Positions 8,591 to 19,200 of a stretch of 32,016 bases of DNA are shown here, piece by piece. Every line of letters begins with the position of its first letter. Positions within the stretch are counted from its first letter, which is position 1. Source of the stretch: Candidatus Agathobaculum merdigallinarum (GTDB lineage Bacteria > Bacillota > Clostridia > Oscillospirales > Butyricicoccaceae); the NCBI GenBank assembly GCA_019115425.1, contig DXDO01000087.1:1-32016 (forward strand), written 5' to 3'. The notes beneath the pieces are model-generated. The model was not told the DNA's origin. It saw only the letters and a program-made list of their open reading frames with translations, and ran no database searches. A program made the translations under genes and the position numbers.

Positions 8591-9403
8591 ATGCCGGATA
8601 ATGCGAGTTTTGAAGATAGATACGGCGTAGAATCAGCCGAAAGTCGTAATATAACATCGGGCAACGATCTGGTGATGAATGCGGGCCTCAGTCCGGTACC
8701 GAGCTATAATTTTATGCTCCGTGTCGAGGCCTTGATAGATCTGCCATGCAAGTCCATCAAGGCTTTCTCCAAAGAGATGGAATATGAACTGATTCAGGAG
8801 GGCGGCCTGAACGATTATGTGCATATGAAGCGCAAGCCGATTTCCCGGCCGTTTTATTTTGAGGTGGAGCGCTATATCGGTGTCGACTACGTGGATCCGC
8901 TGCCCTTGGGTGCAGAATTGCTGCTTCCGGTGATGCTGATCGTCAGCCGTAATGCAGGGCAGTTCTATCCCATGGCCTCTGCCCGCACCTATATCTTCAC
9001 GGGATGTACCGTCACCAAGAAAACGTATGGCGAAATGAGCGCTGATCAATCCGGCCTGTTTTTGGAGACTACGACCATCGCATACCGCGAGATGGTTTGT
9101 GTTGACGGCCCGTGGTCGGAAGCAGTGCCGTACGATCCGGGCGACCCCAATCCGAAGCGTTCGCGTATGGAAAGCCAGGCGGAGCAGGAAAATGCACAGG
9201 CCCGCGAAGAGGCGCAGAAAAAAGCGCAGGAACAGCAGACGAAGGATGCTGCGGAGCAGCAGGCGCGCGCAGCCCGCGAAAAGGCCGACAGGGAAGCACG
9301 GGAGACCGAGCAGAATGCGATTGCGTCAGCCGAAGATAATGTCGCAACCGAGCCGGGCGCTCCGGGGGCTGAAGCCGGGGCGGCAGATGGCACCGAAAGC
9401 TAA
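8591..9403 (+). CDS. Second tail-tube-fold (gp19-like) protein with charged coiled-coil C-terminal tail
   Basis: 270 aa; 'NFMLRVEALIDLPCKSIKAFSKEMEYELIQEGGLNDYVHMKRKPISRPFYFEVERYIGVDYVDPLPLGAELLLPVMLIVSR' has tube-protein layout; last ~80 aa are Ala/Glu/Gln/Arg-rich. Confidence 0.8.
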   Translation: MPDNASFEDRYGVESAESRNITSGNDLVMNAGLSPVPSYNFMLRVEALIDLPCKSIKAFSKEMEYELIQEGGLNDYVHMKRKPISRPFYFEVERYIGVDYVDPLPLGAELLLPVMLIVSRNAGQFYPMASARTYIFTGCTVTKKTYGEMSADQSGLFLETTTIAYREMVCVDGPWSEAVPYDPGDPNPKRSRMESQAEQENAQAREEAQKKAQEQQTKDAAEQQARAAREKADREARETEQNAIASAEDNVATEPGAPGAEAGAADGTES

Positions 9404-9429
9404 CAGGACAGTCGAAGGGAGATGAAGCG

Positions 9430-12054
9430 GTGCTGACCTTGAAAGAACCGATACGGCTGCAAAGCGCGGCAGGCGTGATTCCGGCACAGGACGCGTTCAG
9501 CGACCGCATCAGGGACAACTACAGCCTGCTTGCCGCGCAGTTCACTCCCAAGGAACTTTTGCTCCTGATGACCGAACTGCCTGAGGAGCCGGAAACGCCA
9601 GGCATGACGACGCTGGTCACACAGAATAATGTGACCGTGCGGCATGGGCTGACGCTTGAGGTGCTCAACAGTATCGTCAACCGGATCATGCTGACGCAGA
9701 ACGCTCCGTTCACCTATCAGGATACGGTATATATATCGAATATGCTGCGTAAGGCGGGTGTGACCGATATTGCGCTCTTTATGCGTCAGGTGCGGCAGCT
9801 ATTTGAGCAGGGCGATAGTGTTGCCCGCCTGACCGCGCTGTATCAAACGATGCAGTCCCTGCGGCAGGATAGGCAAGGATCGGAAGCGGCTGTAAGGCCG
9901 CAGCCCGGGGCGCCGGATCAGCTGCCGGACGCAGCGGCACGGAGCGAACGGTATTTCCTCCACAGCGAGATTTATCATCGGCTGCAGACAGCCGCTATCT
10001 ATCGAGAGTTCAATGCGCTGATGACTGCCGCAACGGCAGTGGTTGACCGGGTGGAAGCACGGGAGATGTTGCTGGCCGAGCATTTTCGCATGAGCGAACA
10101 GCTCCGTCTGGCTGAACTGCGGCAGCGCATAGTTGACCAGGATAGCCCGATGACGCTACAATATGTGCAGAACCACTATGAGCAGGGTGACCTGCTGCCT
10201 GTGCCTGAAAATGAGACACAGGTGTTCGCTCGTCTGGCCGAGGCGGTGCTGCTAAGCACCGTGGACAAGACACTGACGATTGCTGCAAAGCGCGGTATGG
10301 CGGGCGGTGCATGGACACTCGATTTGCGCCACGCACTACAGCAGTCGATCGATAATACGGTATTCCGCTTTGAAAACGAGCATGAGACTGCGGTACAACG
10401 CGGCGGGGATACGATGTTTGTCGACGAAAGCCGCAACAGCCTGCTGACGCAGGAATATACGCTGCTTGAGCAGATACTGCACAGGATGGAAGACAGACAG
10501 GAAACCGTTATCCGAAGCGGCGATACGTTATTGCAGCAAACGCAGAACGCGCTGTCACTGTCGCTGCGCGGGGTGGAAAGCGGCGGGCAGCCATTGCGCC
10601 CACCCGTGGAGTTCCTACGCGAAATGCTGCGTGAGGTGCTCCATGCCGAGCGTCTTGTAGATGCACCGGGGAGTGTGGTACGTCGTGCGGCGCTGCAGCT
10701 GGGCAGCCGGGTATCCGCACTGTTGGGCGGTGGAGCCGCGCGGGCGGATGCGCGCGTGGCGCTGCCGCCGGACACGTCTGACATCGGTCCGGCCGAGCTG
10801 CTGCATGACCTGTCTGGGAGCGGAACGGAAACGGAACTGCTGCGCGAGCAGTTTGACCGTCTGGATGAAACGACGCGCACGTTGCTTGAGCAGCGCTATC
10901 AGGAGCGCGTGCGCGAGATACGGCAGCGCACCGGCGAATTGAAGGAGACGGAATTGCAGCATATCCTGACCGAAACGTTGCGTTCGGTCGAAACAGCCGA
11001 ACACGAGCGGCAGGAAACTGAAAATGTAAGGAGCATTTCGCGGAGCGATACGTTGGCGCGCAGCACGCGTCAGGTACTCGAACGGATGCAGCGGATGCGG
11101 ACAGTGTATGAGAGCGAGCATACCGCAGCGCAGACAACCGTGGAACAGACTGAGCATATCCTGCAGTCCGACCATGAACTGACATTGACCCAGCGGGAAA
11201 CCGAGCAGATCGACAGTCACACGCTGCGCGAGCAGCTTGATCTGATCGACAGGCGCAACCGGGAGATTCTCGAGCGGGTACGCAATGCCCGTATCAGGGA
11301 GATCGAACAAAAGCGAACAGAGGTGCGGCGCGGCGACACTGGTCGTGTGATCAACGACGCACTGCGCGCGCTGGACGATCCCGGACAGGTGTTGGCAGAG
11401 ATGATGGCGCAGCCTGTTTCGCAGGCAAAGCCGCTCGACCTTTCGCCGGACGCGCGTACGCTGCTCGGTCAGGCAGATGAGGCGACAAGGCACATGCTTG
11501 AGGCGGTCATGCAGCACGAAAGCAACCCGTCCGTCCCGCTGCCTGTGCAGATGCAGACGGCGTCGCCTGCATTGCTCAATGCGCAGGTCGCGGCCGCCGG
11601 TTTTGAGGAGGAGGCGCAGCAAGCACAGGCTGTCATCCAAACGGATGAGCAGCAGAGGGAGCTGCTGCGTGAAGCCGCGCACACAGCGGCACAATACGCG
11701 ATGCCGCGCGAGGTGCGGCGCAGAGAGGAAGGCGCCGGCAGAAGGCCGCCCGAGCCGGTACATTTTGTGCACAAGACTGAACAGCATGTGGTAGACGAAT
11801 CGCTGCTGGAACGCATCGAGCAGCAGCGTCAGACAGTGCGCCAGATCGAAGAGACACAGGTGGACGAACAGCACGGGCAGATCGAAACACAGCAAATCGA
11901 CCGGACGCTGCAGCGTACCATTGAAAAAACAGGGGAGGATGTGACCGAACTGATCAACCGAACGCTGGCGCGTCAGCTTGGCACGATCTCGGATAAGGTA
12001 TACAGCCAGATGGAAAAGCGTCTGCGTTTGGAACGAGCGCGGCGCGGCAGATGA
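9430..12054 (+). CDS. 874-aa Gln/Glu/Arg-rich coiled-coil protein, unknown (tape-measure candidate)
   Basis: GTG start; long helical charged repeats (e.g. 'REQLDLIDRRNREILERVRNARIREIEQKRTEVRRG'); position after tube genes and before hub/baseplate genes. Confidence 0.75.
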   Translation: MLTLKEPIRLQSAAGVIPAQDAFSDRIRDNYSLLAAQFTPKELLLLMTELPEEPETPGMTTLVTQNNVTVRHGLTLEVLNSIVNRIMLTQNAPFTYQDTVYISNMLRKAGVTDIALFMRQVRQLFEQGDSVARLTALYQTMQSLRQDRQGSEAAVRPQPGAPDQLPDAAARSERYFLHSEIYHRLQTAAIYREFNALMTAATAVVDRVEAREMLLAEHFRMSEQLRLAELRQRIVDQDSPMTLQYVQNHYEQGDLLPVPENETQVFARLAEAVLLSTVDKTLTIAAKRGMAGGAWTLDLRHALQQSIDNTVFRFENEHETAVQRGGDTMFVDESRNSLLTQEYTLLEQILHRMEDRQETVIRSGDTLLQQTQNALSLSLRGVESGGQPLRPPVEFLREMLREVLHAERLVDAPGSVVRRAALQLGSRVSALLGGGAARADARVALPPDTSDIGPAELLHDLSGSGTETELLREQFDRLDETTRTLLEQRYQERVREIRQRTGELKETELQHILTETLRSVETAEHERQETENVRSISRSDTLARSTRQVLERMQRMRTVYESEHTAAQTTVEQTEHILQSDHELTLTQRETEQIDSHTLREQLDLIDRRNREILERVRNARIREIEQKRTEVRRGDTGRVINDALRALDDPGQVLAEMMAQPVSQAKPLDLSPDARTLLGQADEATRHMLEAVMQHESNPSVPLPVQMQTASPALLNAQVAAAGFEEEAQQAQAVIQTDEQQRELLREAAHTAAQYAMPREVRRREEGAGRRPPEPVHFVHKTEQHVVDESLLERIEQQRQTVRQIEETQVDEQHGQIETQQIDRTLQRTIEKTGEDVTELINRTLARQLGTISDKVYSQMEKRLRLERARRGR

Positions 12055-12078
12055 ATTTGACGAAAGGAGGAGGGCGAC

Positions 12079-12906
12079 ATGTCGGTTGGCAAGGATCTGC
12101 TCAGCAGCGTAACAGGCAATACCGATAAGGCCTGCCTTGTCGTGCATGATGTGCGCGCACAGGCCACGGCGATTGAACTGAAGTGGAACAGCGCAGGGAA
12201 TTTTGGGCAGTTAGGCGGTTCGATCGGCCCGGCTACCCAGCGTCAAAGCGAACATCAGAATACGTTGGCCAATACGATGAAGGCTTTGCAGGGAAACTCG
12301 GATTTGGCTTCCGCAGTGTCTGGCCAAGCGGGGCAGGATAAGACGTTCTTCGTGCAGTTCAATCCATCCAGCCTGCAGTTGTACTCCTCCAACCAGCCGG
12401 ATCTCAGGGCTGGCTTGAACAATACGAACAGCGACCAGAACGCGGTCGCAGATTCGGTGACCGCACCGCAGGTCGATCTGACGGTGCAGTTGATTTTTGA
12501 TAAAATGAATATCTATGATGCGTTTATGTTTGACAAGGCAACGTCAGGCGCAAGTGTGACGACAGCGACCAATATCGCCACACTTGCGTCAGACAAAACC
12601 TTTACCGTGCAGCCGTATATCGAGGGCCTGATCAGCGCGCTGCGCAACCCGTATACGCAAACAATGACGTTTCAGTGGGCGGATTTTTCATTCACCGGCA
12701 GGCTGCGGCAGTTGCAGGCCAATTACACCATGTTTTCCGTGTCCGGACGGCCGATCCGCGGGGTGGTGCAGCTTCGGATGAAGCAGGACCGCAACACAGC
12801 TGAACTGCAAAAATGGAAAAGCCAGTTTGAAACACTGCTCATGCAGAAAAACGCGCTGGCAGCGGCAGGGCAGAAAGTGAGCAACCTGCTCAACCTGAGC
12901 CTGTAG
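12079..12906 (+). CDS. CIS tube/Pvc7-like baseplate protein, paralog 1
   Basis: 275 aa; 'FFVQFNPSSLQLYSS...VDLTVQLIFDKMNIYDAFM...FTVQPYIEGLISALRNPYTQTMTFQWADFSFTGRLRQLQANYTMFSVSGRPIRGVVQLRMKQ'. Confidence 0.85.
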   Translation: MSVGKDLLSSVTGNTDKACLVVHDVRAQATAIELKWNSAGNFGQLGGSIGPATQRQSEHQNTLANTMKALQGNSDLASAVSGQAGQDKTFFVQFNPSSLQLYSSNQPDLRAGLNNTNSDQNAVADSVTAPQVDLTVQLIFDKMNIYDAFMFDKATSGASVTTATNIATLASDKTFTVQPYIEGLISALRNPYTQTMTFQWADFSFTGRLRQLQANYTMFSVSGRPIRGVVQLRMKQDRNTAELQKWKSQFETLLMQKNALAAAGQKVSNLLNLSL

Positions 12907-12920
12907 GAAGGAGGCACGCG

Positions 12921-13688
12921 ATGTCTACGCGCAGCAAATTATCGGATATCGGAAGCAGTATCACAGGCAATGTCAAAAAGGCTGTGCTGATTTTCGGCAC
13001 GGGCGGCGCATCGTCGTCCGGCAATCCATCCGGGGGAGGGGCCAGCCTGCCGCGCATGACGCAGGAAAAACTCAATCAAACCGGGCTGACCAATACAAGC
13101 TTGCTTAGTACTGCGGGTACCCGCCATATCGAGGTGCAGTATAACCCGTCCTCTATCCAGTTTTCCGCCAATGCGGACAGTGTGCAGATGCGTAACCTGC
13201 AAAACAGCTTGGAGGATGGTGTCATTAACCAGCGTAGTCGTGCTCCCTCAGTGATGATGACGGTCGATCTGATCTTTAATGCGGTCAACATAAAGGATTC
13301 GTTCATGGCGGACAAGTTCCGTGTGAGCGCAAATGATATAGTGACCAACGTTGCCTCTCTGGTGAATGCGGGCAGCTATACGGTGCAGCCGCAGAGCAAC
13401 GGGTTGCTGGCAGCTACGTTTTCGGAAAGCGATCGGTTCGTGACGTTTCAGTGGGCTGACCTTTCCTTCTCGGGTGAGCTGACCGATGTCAGCGTGAAAT
13501 ATGGCATGTTTTCCCTTTCCGGCAAGCCGGTGCACAGCGTGGTTACACTGCGTATTCTGCAGCAGTTGGCCGGTTCGGCGGAGGACACAAAGTGGAACCA
13601 GAGCAAGTTTGACGAGTGCTTCAGCGGAGGACAGAGCAAAAGCATCGGTCAGAGCGTGGGCAACCTGCTCAATATCACGGGATTTTAA
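12921..13688 (+). CDS. CIS tube/Pvc7-like baseplate protein, paralog 2
   Basis: 255 aa; 'IEVQYNPSSIQFSANA...MTVDLIFNAVNIKDSFMADKF...YTVQPQSNGLLAATFSESDRFVTFQWADLSFSGELTDVSVKYGMFSLSGKPVHSVVTLRILQQ' aligns by eye with the preceding ORF. Confidence 0.85.
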   Translation: MSTRSKLSDIGSSITGNVKKAVLIFGTGGASSSGNPSGGGASLPRMTQEKLNQTGLTNTSLLSTAGTRHIEVQYNPSSIQFSANADSVQMRNLQNSLEDGVINQRSRAPSVMMTVDLIFNAVNIKDSFMADKFRVSANDIVTNVASLVNAGSYTVQPQSNGLLAATFSESDRFVTFQWADLSFSGELTDVSVKYGMFSLSGKPVHSVVTLRILQQLAGSAEDTKWNQSKFDECFSGGQSKSIGQSVGNLLNITGF

Positions 13689-13705
13689 GCAGGGGAGGCG
13701 GCTCA

Positions 13706-14977
13706 ATGGCAGGATTATTATCAGGTGCGCTGTCCTCTTTGAAAGGTGCGGCTGGCAGCGTGGCCGGTGCAGCGTCCAAGCTGACGTATGACGGCCTGAA
13801 AAAAACCTATAAAGGCTTTACGGCTCCACAGGCAGCCGTGTTTTTCGGCGGAGAGGCTTTCAAGAATAGCGGCGATTTTGTGATCGACGACATTTATATC
13901 GAGCTGACAAGCGATTTTGAAGCGTCGATCGCAACATTTCGCATCTATCATATTTATGATCAGGCAGCTGCGGCATTCCGTTACAGCGAGATCAAGGGGC
14001 AGGTCTGCATGGGAAATACCTTGGATATTGCGCTGGGCTATCTCGGTGTAGGAGAGGTTGTGTTCCATGGGTTTATCGCTGGGCTGGATTTCCATTTTGA
14101 TGATACCGGCTCGCCTTACATGGAGGTAACCGGAATGGATATCAAGGGCATCATGATGGCGAGCAGCTACTCGCAGCAGATATCCGCCGCTTCCTACAGT
14201 GCGGCGGTAGAACAGATTCTTGCCCGTTCGGTCTATTCCAGCCTGATGCAGAGCATGAAGCTGCAGGTCACCGCCACGCCGGATGGGGGCGGCGGAGGCA
14301 GCTTAGGAGGCCTGTCCAGCGGCAGAGGCGGTGGAGCTTCGGATCGCACCATTGAAATGGTGGCGGAAAGCGATTATGAATTTGTGGTCAAGGCCGCCAA
14401 ACGCTTCAATTATGAATTTTTTTCCGACAAGCAGACCATCTATTTCCGTCCTGCGAAATCGGACGCCTCGGTACAGGCCGAGCTGTCCGCCGGAGCGGGG
14501 ATATTGGAGTTCAGCGTCGGCTACAGTATCACAGGGCTGGTCGGTGAGATACAGACCCGCTCAGTGGATGCGGGTACGGGCAAGCTGGTCAAGGCGAGCC
14601 AGAAGCTGGCGCGGGATATGGCGATCGAAAGCAAGGCGCGTTCGCTGGTTGGTAAGTCGCAGAAGGTGTATATCGACGCTTCCATCCAGTCGCAGCAGGA
14701 TGCGGACGCGCGGGCAGCTTCGCTATATGAACAGATGAGTTATCGGCTCGGCTCATTTGAGGCGACTTGCATTGGCATTCCGGATCTGTCGCCGGGGCGC
14801 TTCTTGGATGCCAAAGGTATGGGCGCACCGGCAGACAACAGCTTTTATATCACAACGGTTACGCACCAGTTCAGCAGCGAAGAGGGCTACCGCACCCGGC
14901 TGGCAGGGAAAACCGCCAAATTCGGCGCTTCGCTGGGTGGTTCGTCCGCTTTGGGCAGTCTCGGGGGAATATTATGA
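13706..14977 (+). CDS. Phage late control D/gp27-like hub protein (Pvc8 N-terminal-like)
   Basis: ATG 13706 after GGGGAGG RBS; gpD-like motifs including 'AVEQILAR', 'VAESDYEFVVKAAKRFNYEFFSDKQTIYFRP', 'FYITTVTHQFSSEEGYRTRLAGK'. Confidence 0.87.
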   Translation: MAGLLSGALSSLKGAAGSVAGAASKLTYDGLKKTYKGFTAPQAAVFFGGEAFKNSGDFVIDDIYIELTSDFEASIATFRIYHIYDQAAAAFRYSEIKGQVCMGNTLDIALGYLGVGEVVFHGFIAGLDFHFDDTGSPYMEVTGMDIKGIMMASSYSQQISAASYSAAVEQILARSVYSSLMQSMKLQVTATPDGGGGGSLGGLSSGRGGGASDRTIEMVAESDYEFVVKAAKRFNYEFFSDKQTIYFRPAKSDASVQAELSAGAGILEFSVGYSITGLVGEIQTRSVDAGTGKLVKASQKLARDMAIESKARSLVGKSQKVYIDASIQSQQDADARAASLYEQMSYRLGSFEATCIGIPDLSPGRFLDAKGMGAPADNSFYITTVTHQFSSEEGYRTRLAGKTAKFGASLGGSSALGSLGGIL

Positions 14978-15795
14978 GTTTATATGATATTATCGACGAT
15001 ATTTCACAAAAGCAGGTGACCAAAACCGAAACCGGAGACGAACGGATCTTCGGCGTGATGATCGGCACGGTCACGCGTAACTATGACCAGAGCATGGGCG
15101 GGCGCATTTGCGTCAGCATCCCTACACGGGATGAGGGCGCGGATGAGCTGCATTGGGCACGCTTGGTGCAGCCAGCTTCGGGCAAAGGGTGGGGCTACTA
15201 CTTCCTGCCGGAGATCGGGGATCAAGTGCTGCTTGCCTTTGAGAACGGCAGCATAGAAAAACCCTATGTGCTGGGCGGTGTGCCGCTGGACAACAATAAG
15301 TTCCTGACCGGCTCGGTCGATCAGAACAACAAGATCAAGCGCATTGTGACGAAGCACGGCAGTACCATTGTGTTTGAGGACAATGCGCAGGACGAGCAGG
15401 GCGGTCAGGACAAAATTACCATCCAGACCGCGGGCGAGGAACACACCATTCAAATGGACAACGGCGGGGACAAGATCACCGTTAAGGATAAGGATGGCAA
15501 AAACGCCATCGTGATCTCCACTGCCGATGGGCAGGGCAGTATCACAATTCAGGCGGAATCGCGTCTGACAATCAAGGTTGGCGATACGATCAAGCTGGAT
15601 ATGTCCGGCGAGAGCGGCACGGTCAAGCTGACGGCCAACGACTTCAAAGTAGAAGCCAGCAAGATGGCTTCCATCAAAACGGACGGGATGATGAAGCTCG
15701 AGGGGAGCACGGTAACAGAAAAGGCATCCTCCGTTCTGAAACTGGAAAGCAGTGGCGTTGCCACCATGGCGGGCAGCCCGATCAAAATAGGATAA
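14974..15795 (+). CDS. gpV/VgrG-like baseplate spike protein
   Basis: ATG 14974 overlaps the previous stop (ATGA); 'IFGVMIGTVTRNYDQSMGGRICVSIPT...GWGYYFLPEIGDQVLLAFENGSIEKPYVLGGV' OB-fold followed by beta-helical repeats and tip 'GSPIKIG'. Confidence 0.93.
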   Translation: MSLYDIIDDISQKQVTKTETGDERIFGVMIGTVTRNYDQSMGGRICVSIPTRDEGADELHWARLVQPASGKGWGYYFLPEIGDQVLLAFENGSIEKPYVLGGVPLDNNKFLTGSVDQNNKIKRIVTKHGSTIVFEDNAQDEQGGQDKITIQTAGEEHTIQMDNGGDKITVKDKDGKNAIVISTADGQGSITIQAESRLTIKVGDTIKLDMSGESGTVKLTANDFKVEASKMASIKTDGMMKLEGSTVTEKASSVLKLESSGVATMAGSPIKIG

Positions 15796-15822
15796 ATCAT
15801 TGTTGCAAGGGAGGACAGCGGC

Positions 15823-16248
15823 GTGACGCACAAACGATTTCTGGGCAGCGGGATGAAATTCCCGCCGCAGATAGATAAGAGCACAGGGCGTTTTGTCCTG
15901 TCCGCCGGGGAGCAGAGCGTTAAGGAGTCGATCTACCTGATTCTGATGACCCACCGGGGCGAGCGTTGGCTTGAGCCGATGTTTGGCGCGCGGCTGCTCG
16001 ATTATTCCTTCATGGATACCTCGCCCACCATTCTGGGCCTGATGAAAAATGACCTGATGAGTGTGCTGCTGGAGCAGGAACCGCGGATATCGGACGTGAC
16101 GGTTACCATTGACCCCACGGTGCGCGACGGCTGTCTGCTCATCAACATCAGCTATGTAATTGCGCAGACGAATACGAGGGACAACCTTGTGTTCCCGTTT
16201 TATCTGAATGTAGAGCCGGAGGAGGAGAGCAATGGGCAGATCGAATGA
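15823..16248 (+). CDS. gpW/gp25 family baseplate wedge protein
   Basis: GTG start; 'SVKESIYLILMTHRGERWLEPMFGARLLDYSFMDTSPTILGLMKNDL' typical gp25. Confidence 0.93.
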   Translation: MTHKRFLGSGMKFPPQIDKSTGRFVLSAGEQSVKESIYLILMTHRGERWLEPMFGARLLDYSFMDTSPTILGLMKNDLMSVLLEQEPRISDVTVTIDPTVRDGCLLINISYVIAQTNTRDNLVFPFYLNVEPEEESNGQIE

Positions 16249-19200
16249 CTTCCGGATCGACCCACGGACAGAGAGCGACTTGCGTGAGCAGATTGCGCGG
16301 CTGGCGCAGTCCTACACGCCCGAATGGGCGTTCGACACGGAAAAACCGGACGTTGGCTCTGTGATCGGTCTGCTGTTTGCCTCCCAGCTTTCGGGCAATA
16401 TTCGGCGGCTCAATCAGGTCGTGGAAAAATACCATACCGAGTTCATCAATCTGCTGGATCTGTCTCTGCAGGCGGCATTCCCGTCGGTGGGCGTTGCTGT
16501 GTTCGATATGATACCGGATACAGTGTCCGGTGTGCTGGTACCGCGCGGTGTCAAGCTGCTTGCGGAGAAGGACGACGAGCGGATTGTTTTCGAAACGCAA
16601 AACGAAGTGTTTGTCACCAGTGCGCGGCTGACGGATATCGTGGGCGTATCCGGCGCACACGGCTGCATTCGTCCGTTACGCGGCGATTGGCGTGCGGAAC
16701 CGCTGCTGCCGGAGCGGATGCTGGGCGGCTGGGAGGAGCCGCGGCCGACAGCGGAGCAGGAGCGCAGCGCCATCAGCCTGTTTGACTATACGGAAGACAA
16801 CATCGCGCGCAGCGCGCTGATTTTATATCATAAGAGCTTGTTTGACACGGCAGAGGGCGTGTCGGTCACCGTTTATGCGCAGGACAGGGCAGGGCGCAGT
16901 CTGGCCTCTTGGCTGAGCGATCCTGCAAACTGCCGATGGAGCTACCTGTCGCAGGACGGCTTGCAGGAGATCGAAGCCCGTGAGGAGGAGAACGGCGGCG
17001 TTATCCTGACGCGCGGCGGGGAAAACCGTCATGTGCAGATCGACGGCGAGGAATACGCGGTGCTGTGCGTGGAAGCCTGCGGCATGCCGCGGGAGTCGGT
17101 CGATCTGAGCAGCCTTACAGTCAGATCCGCCTGCGAGCCAGCCGTGCCGGAGGGTATTATCCATAACGACGAGCAGTTGAGCGCGGAGCGCTGTCTGCCC
17201 TTTGGGCCGACAGCCTCGATCTTTGACGAGTGCTACATCGGACATGACCGTATTTTCCGGCAGCAAGGGGCAGAGATCGAACTGACCTTCACGCTCAGCT
17301 ATGAAGATAAGCTGGTTGATCTTCTGCCTGCACAGGTGGAGGAGAATCTCAAGATCATCAAGCGCCGCCCCCGCCCGGTTCAGATCGGCCGCGCGGAAAC
17401 AAGTGTGCAGCGCATGGCGATCGAATACTACAATGGCAGGGGATGGTATCGGCTGCCCGTGGAAACGGACTGGCAGACCCTGTTCGACGGCACACATGCA
17501 GGCGATGTGTCCATTCGCTTTATTTGCCCGGATGACTGGCGGCCCAGCGTCATCGGCGGAATGGAGGGGCGTATGCTCCGGTTGCGCGTGATGCAGGCGG
17601 ATAACTGCTTTTTGCAGCCTTGTCTGCATCACATGCCTCGGCTGGATGGAATGCGGCTGCGTTACCGTTATACCGGTTCGCGCCGCCTGCCGCAGCGTGT
17701 CGAGCGCATCTGCGGCACTCTGCGCGAGGATATCACTTGGCAGGCGCAGAGCAGCCAGCCGTTTACTGCGTTTGCGCCGCTGCCCTATGCGGAGAATTCC
17801 CTGCTGCTTGGGTTTGACCGGCCGTTCAGCGGCTCGCCGGTCAGCTTGTTTTTTGATGTTGAGGAAAATATACATTTTGAGAGCGTACCGATTCAGTTCT
17901 ACTATTCCTCGCCCACTGGCTTCAAACGGCTGCGCGTGGTGGACGGTACGCGTGCGATGCGGCAGTCCGGCACGGTGCTGTTTTATCCGCCGCAGGATTT
18001 TGCCCGGATCGAGGTGGAAGGCCGACAGCGTTTCTGGCTGCGCCTGACGGACGAGACAGGTGCGTTTGACCGGGGCGGCCGCTACCATGCGGTGATCCGC
18101 AGCCTGTTGACCAATGCAGTCGAGATCCGCAATATCGAAACCATGCCCGAAAAGCAGTTTTATATTGAAACGTCCACACCCAATATGGCATTTCCGCTGG
18201 AGACGGACAATATCCTGTCAGCCGAGGTGTTTGTCAATGAGTTCGGCGCGCTGACGCAGGGCGAAATGCAGGCAATGCTGGGCGAGCGGCCGGAGGATGT
18301 GCGTGTGGAGTACGATTCGCTGGGCGAGATCAGCTCGTTCTTCGTCCGGTGGAACGAGGTGGACAGCTTTGATGCGTCCACCCCCAAAGATCGGCATTAT
18401 CAGATCGACCGGATGCTCGGGCTGCTGCGGTTTGGGGACGGCATTAACGTCATGATCCCGCGCGCGCAGGACAACCCGGCGATCATGGTACGCGTGCAGC
18501 GTTGTGAGGGAATGGCGGGCAACCTGCCGGGCGGTGCCGTCAATCGGCTGTATGGCAACATGATGTATATCGACAGAGTGTACAATCCCATCTCCACGAG
18601 CGCGGGCAGCAATATCGAAAGCGTGGAGAGTGCGCGTTTGCGCGGCACCAACCTGATCAGCGCGCAGAACCGGCTGGTCAGCCCGCTGGATTTTACGCGC
18701 GCGGTGCAGGCATACTCTGCGGTCATCGCCAAGGTGCGCTGCATTCCCGGCTGCGCACCGGACGGGCGACGGGACGGACGGTTGATCTCCATCGCTCTGA
18801 TGATGCAGGACTACCAGTCTGGATCATATTCGTTTAACAACTTGAAAAAGCCGCTTTCGGAATTTCTGCTGGCGCGGTGCGAGGCCACGGTTTCCCCAGA
18901 GGATTTATACCTGACCGAGCCGATATACATTGAGCTTTCGGTGGACGTGTGGGTGGAAACCACACAGCAGGATCAGGCATTTCAGATACAAAATCTGCTC
19001 ACAGCGCGTATCCGAGAGTTTATTGACCCGCTGGGGGACTCGGGCGGCTGGGAGATTGGCAAGCTGCCGGATGAGAACCGCTTTGCCATGTTGCTGCGCA
19101 CCACTAAAATGGACGCGGTCGTCCGCAGATTCTGCGTCAGCGTGCGCCGTGTGGAACATGACGGGGTGCATGAGTGCAGTCTGAACGATTTGCCGCGCTC

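Noticed and set aside
10615-12147. 510-aa minus-strand ORF opposite the 874-aa coiled-coil gene, and other long antisense ORFs (e.g. 1445-2134, 3035-3763, 6274-7341, 16823-18088)
   Set aside because: They lie opposite well-supported plus-strand genes; compositions are Cys/His/Arg/Leu-rich as expected from reverse reading of GC-biased codons; no family resemblance seen.
13616-13705. Upstream start for the hub ORF
   Set aside because: Overlaps the preceding CIS-tube gene; ATG 13706 has a GGGGAGG RBS and sensible N-terminus.
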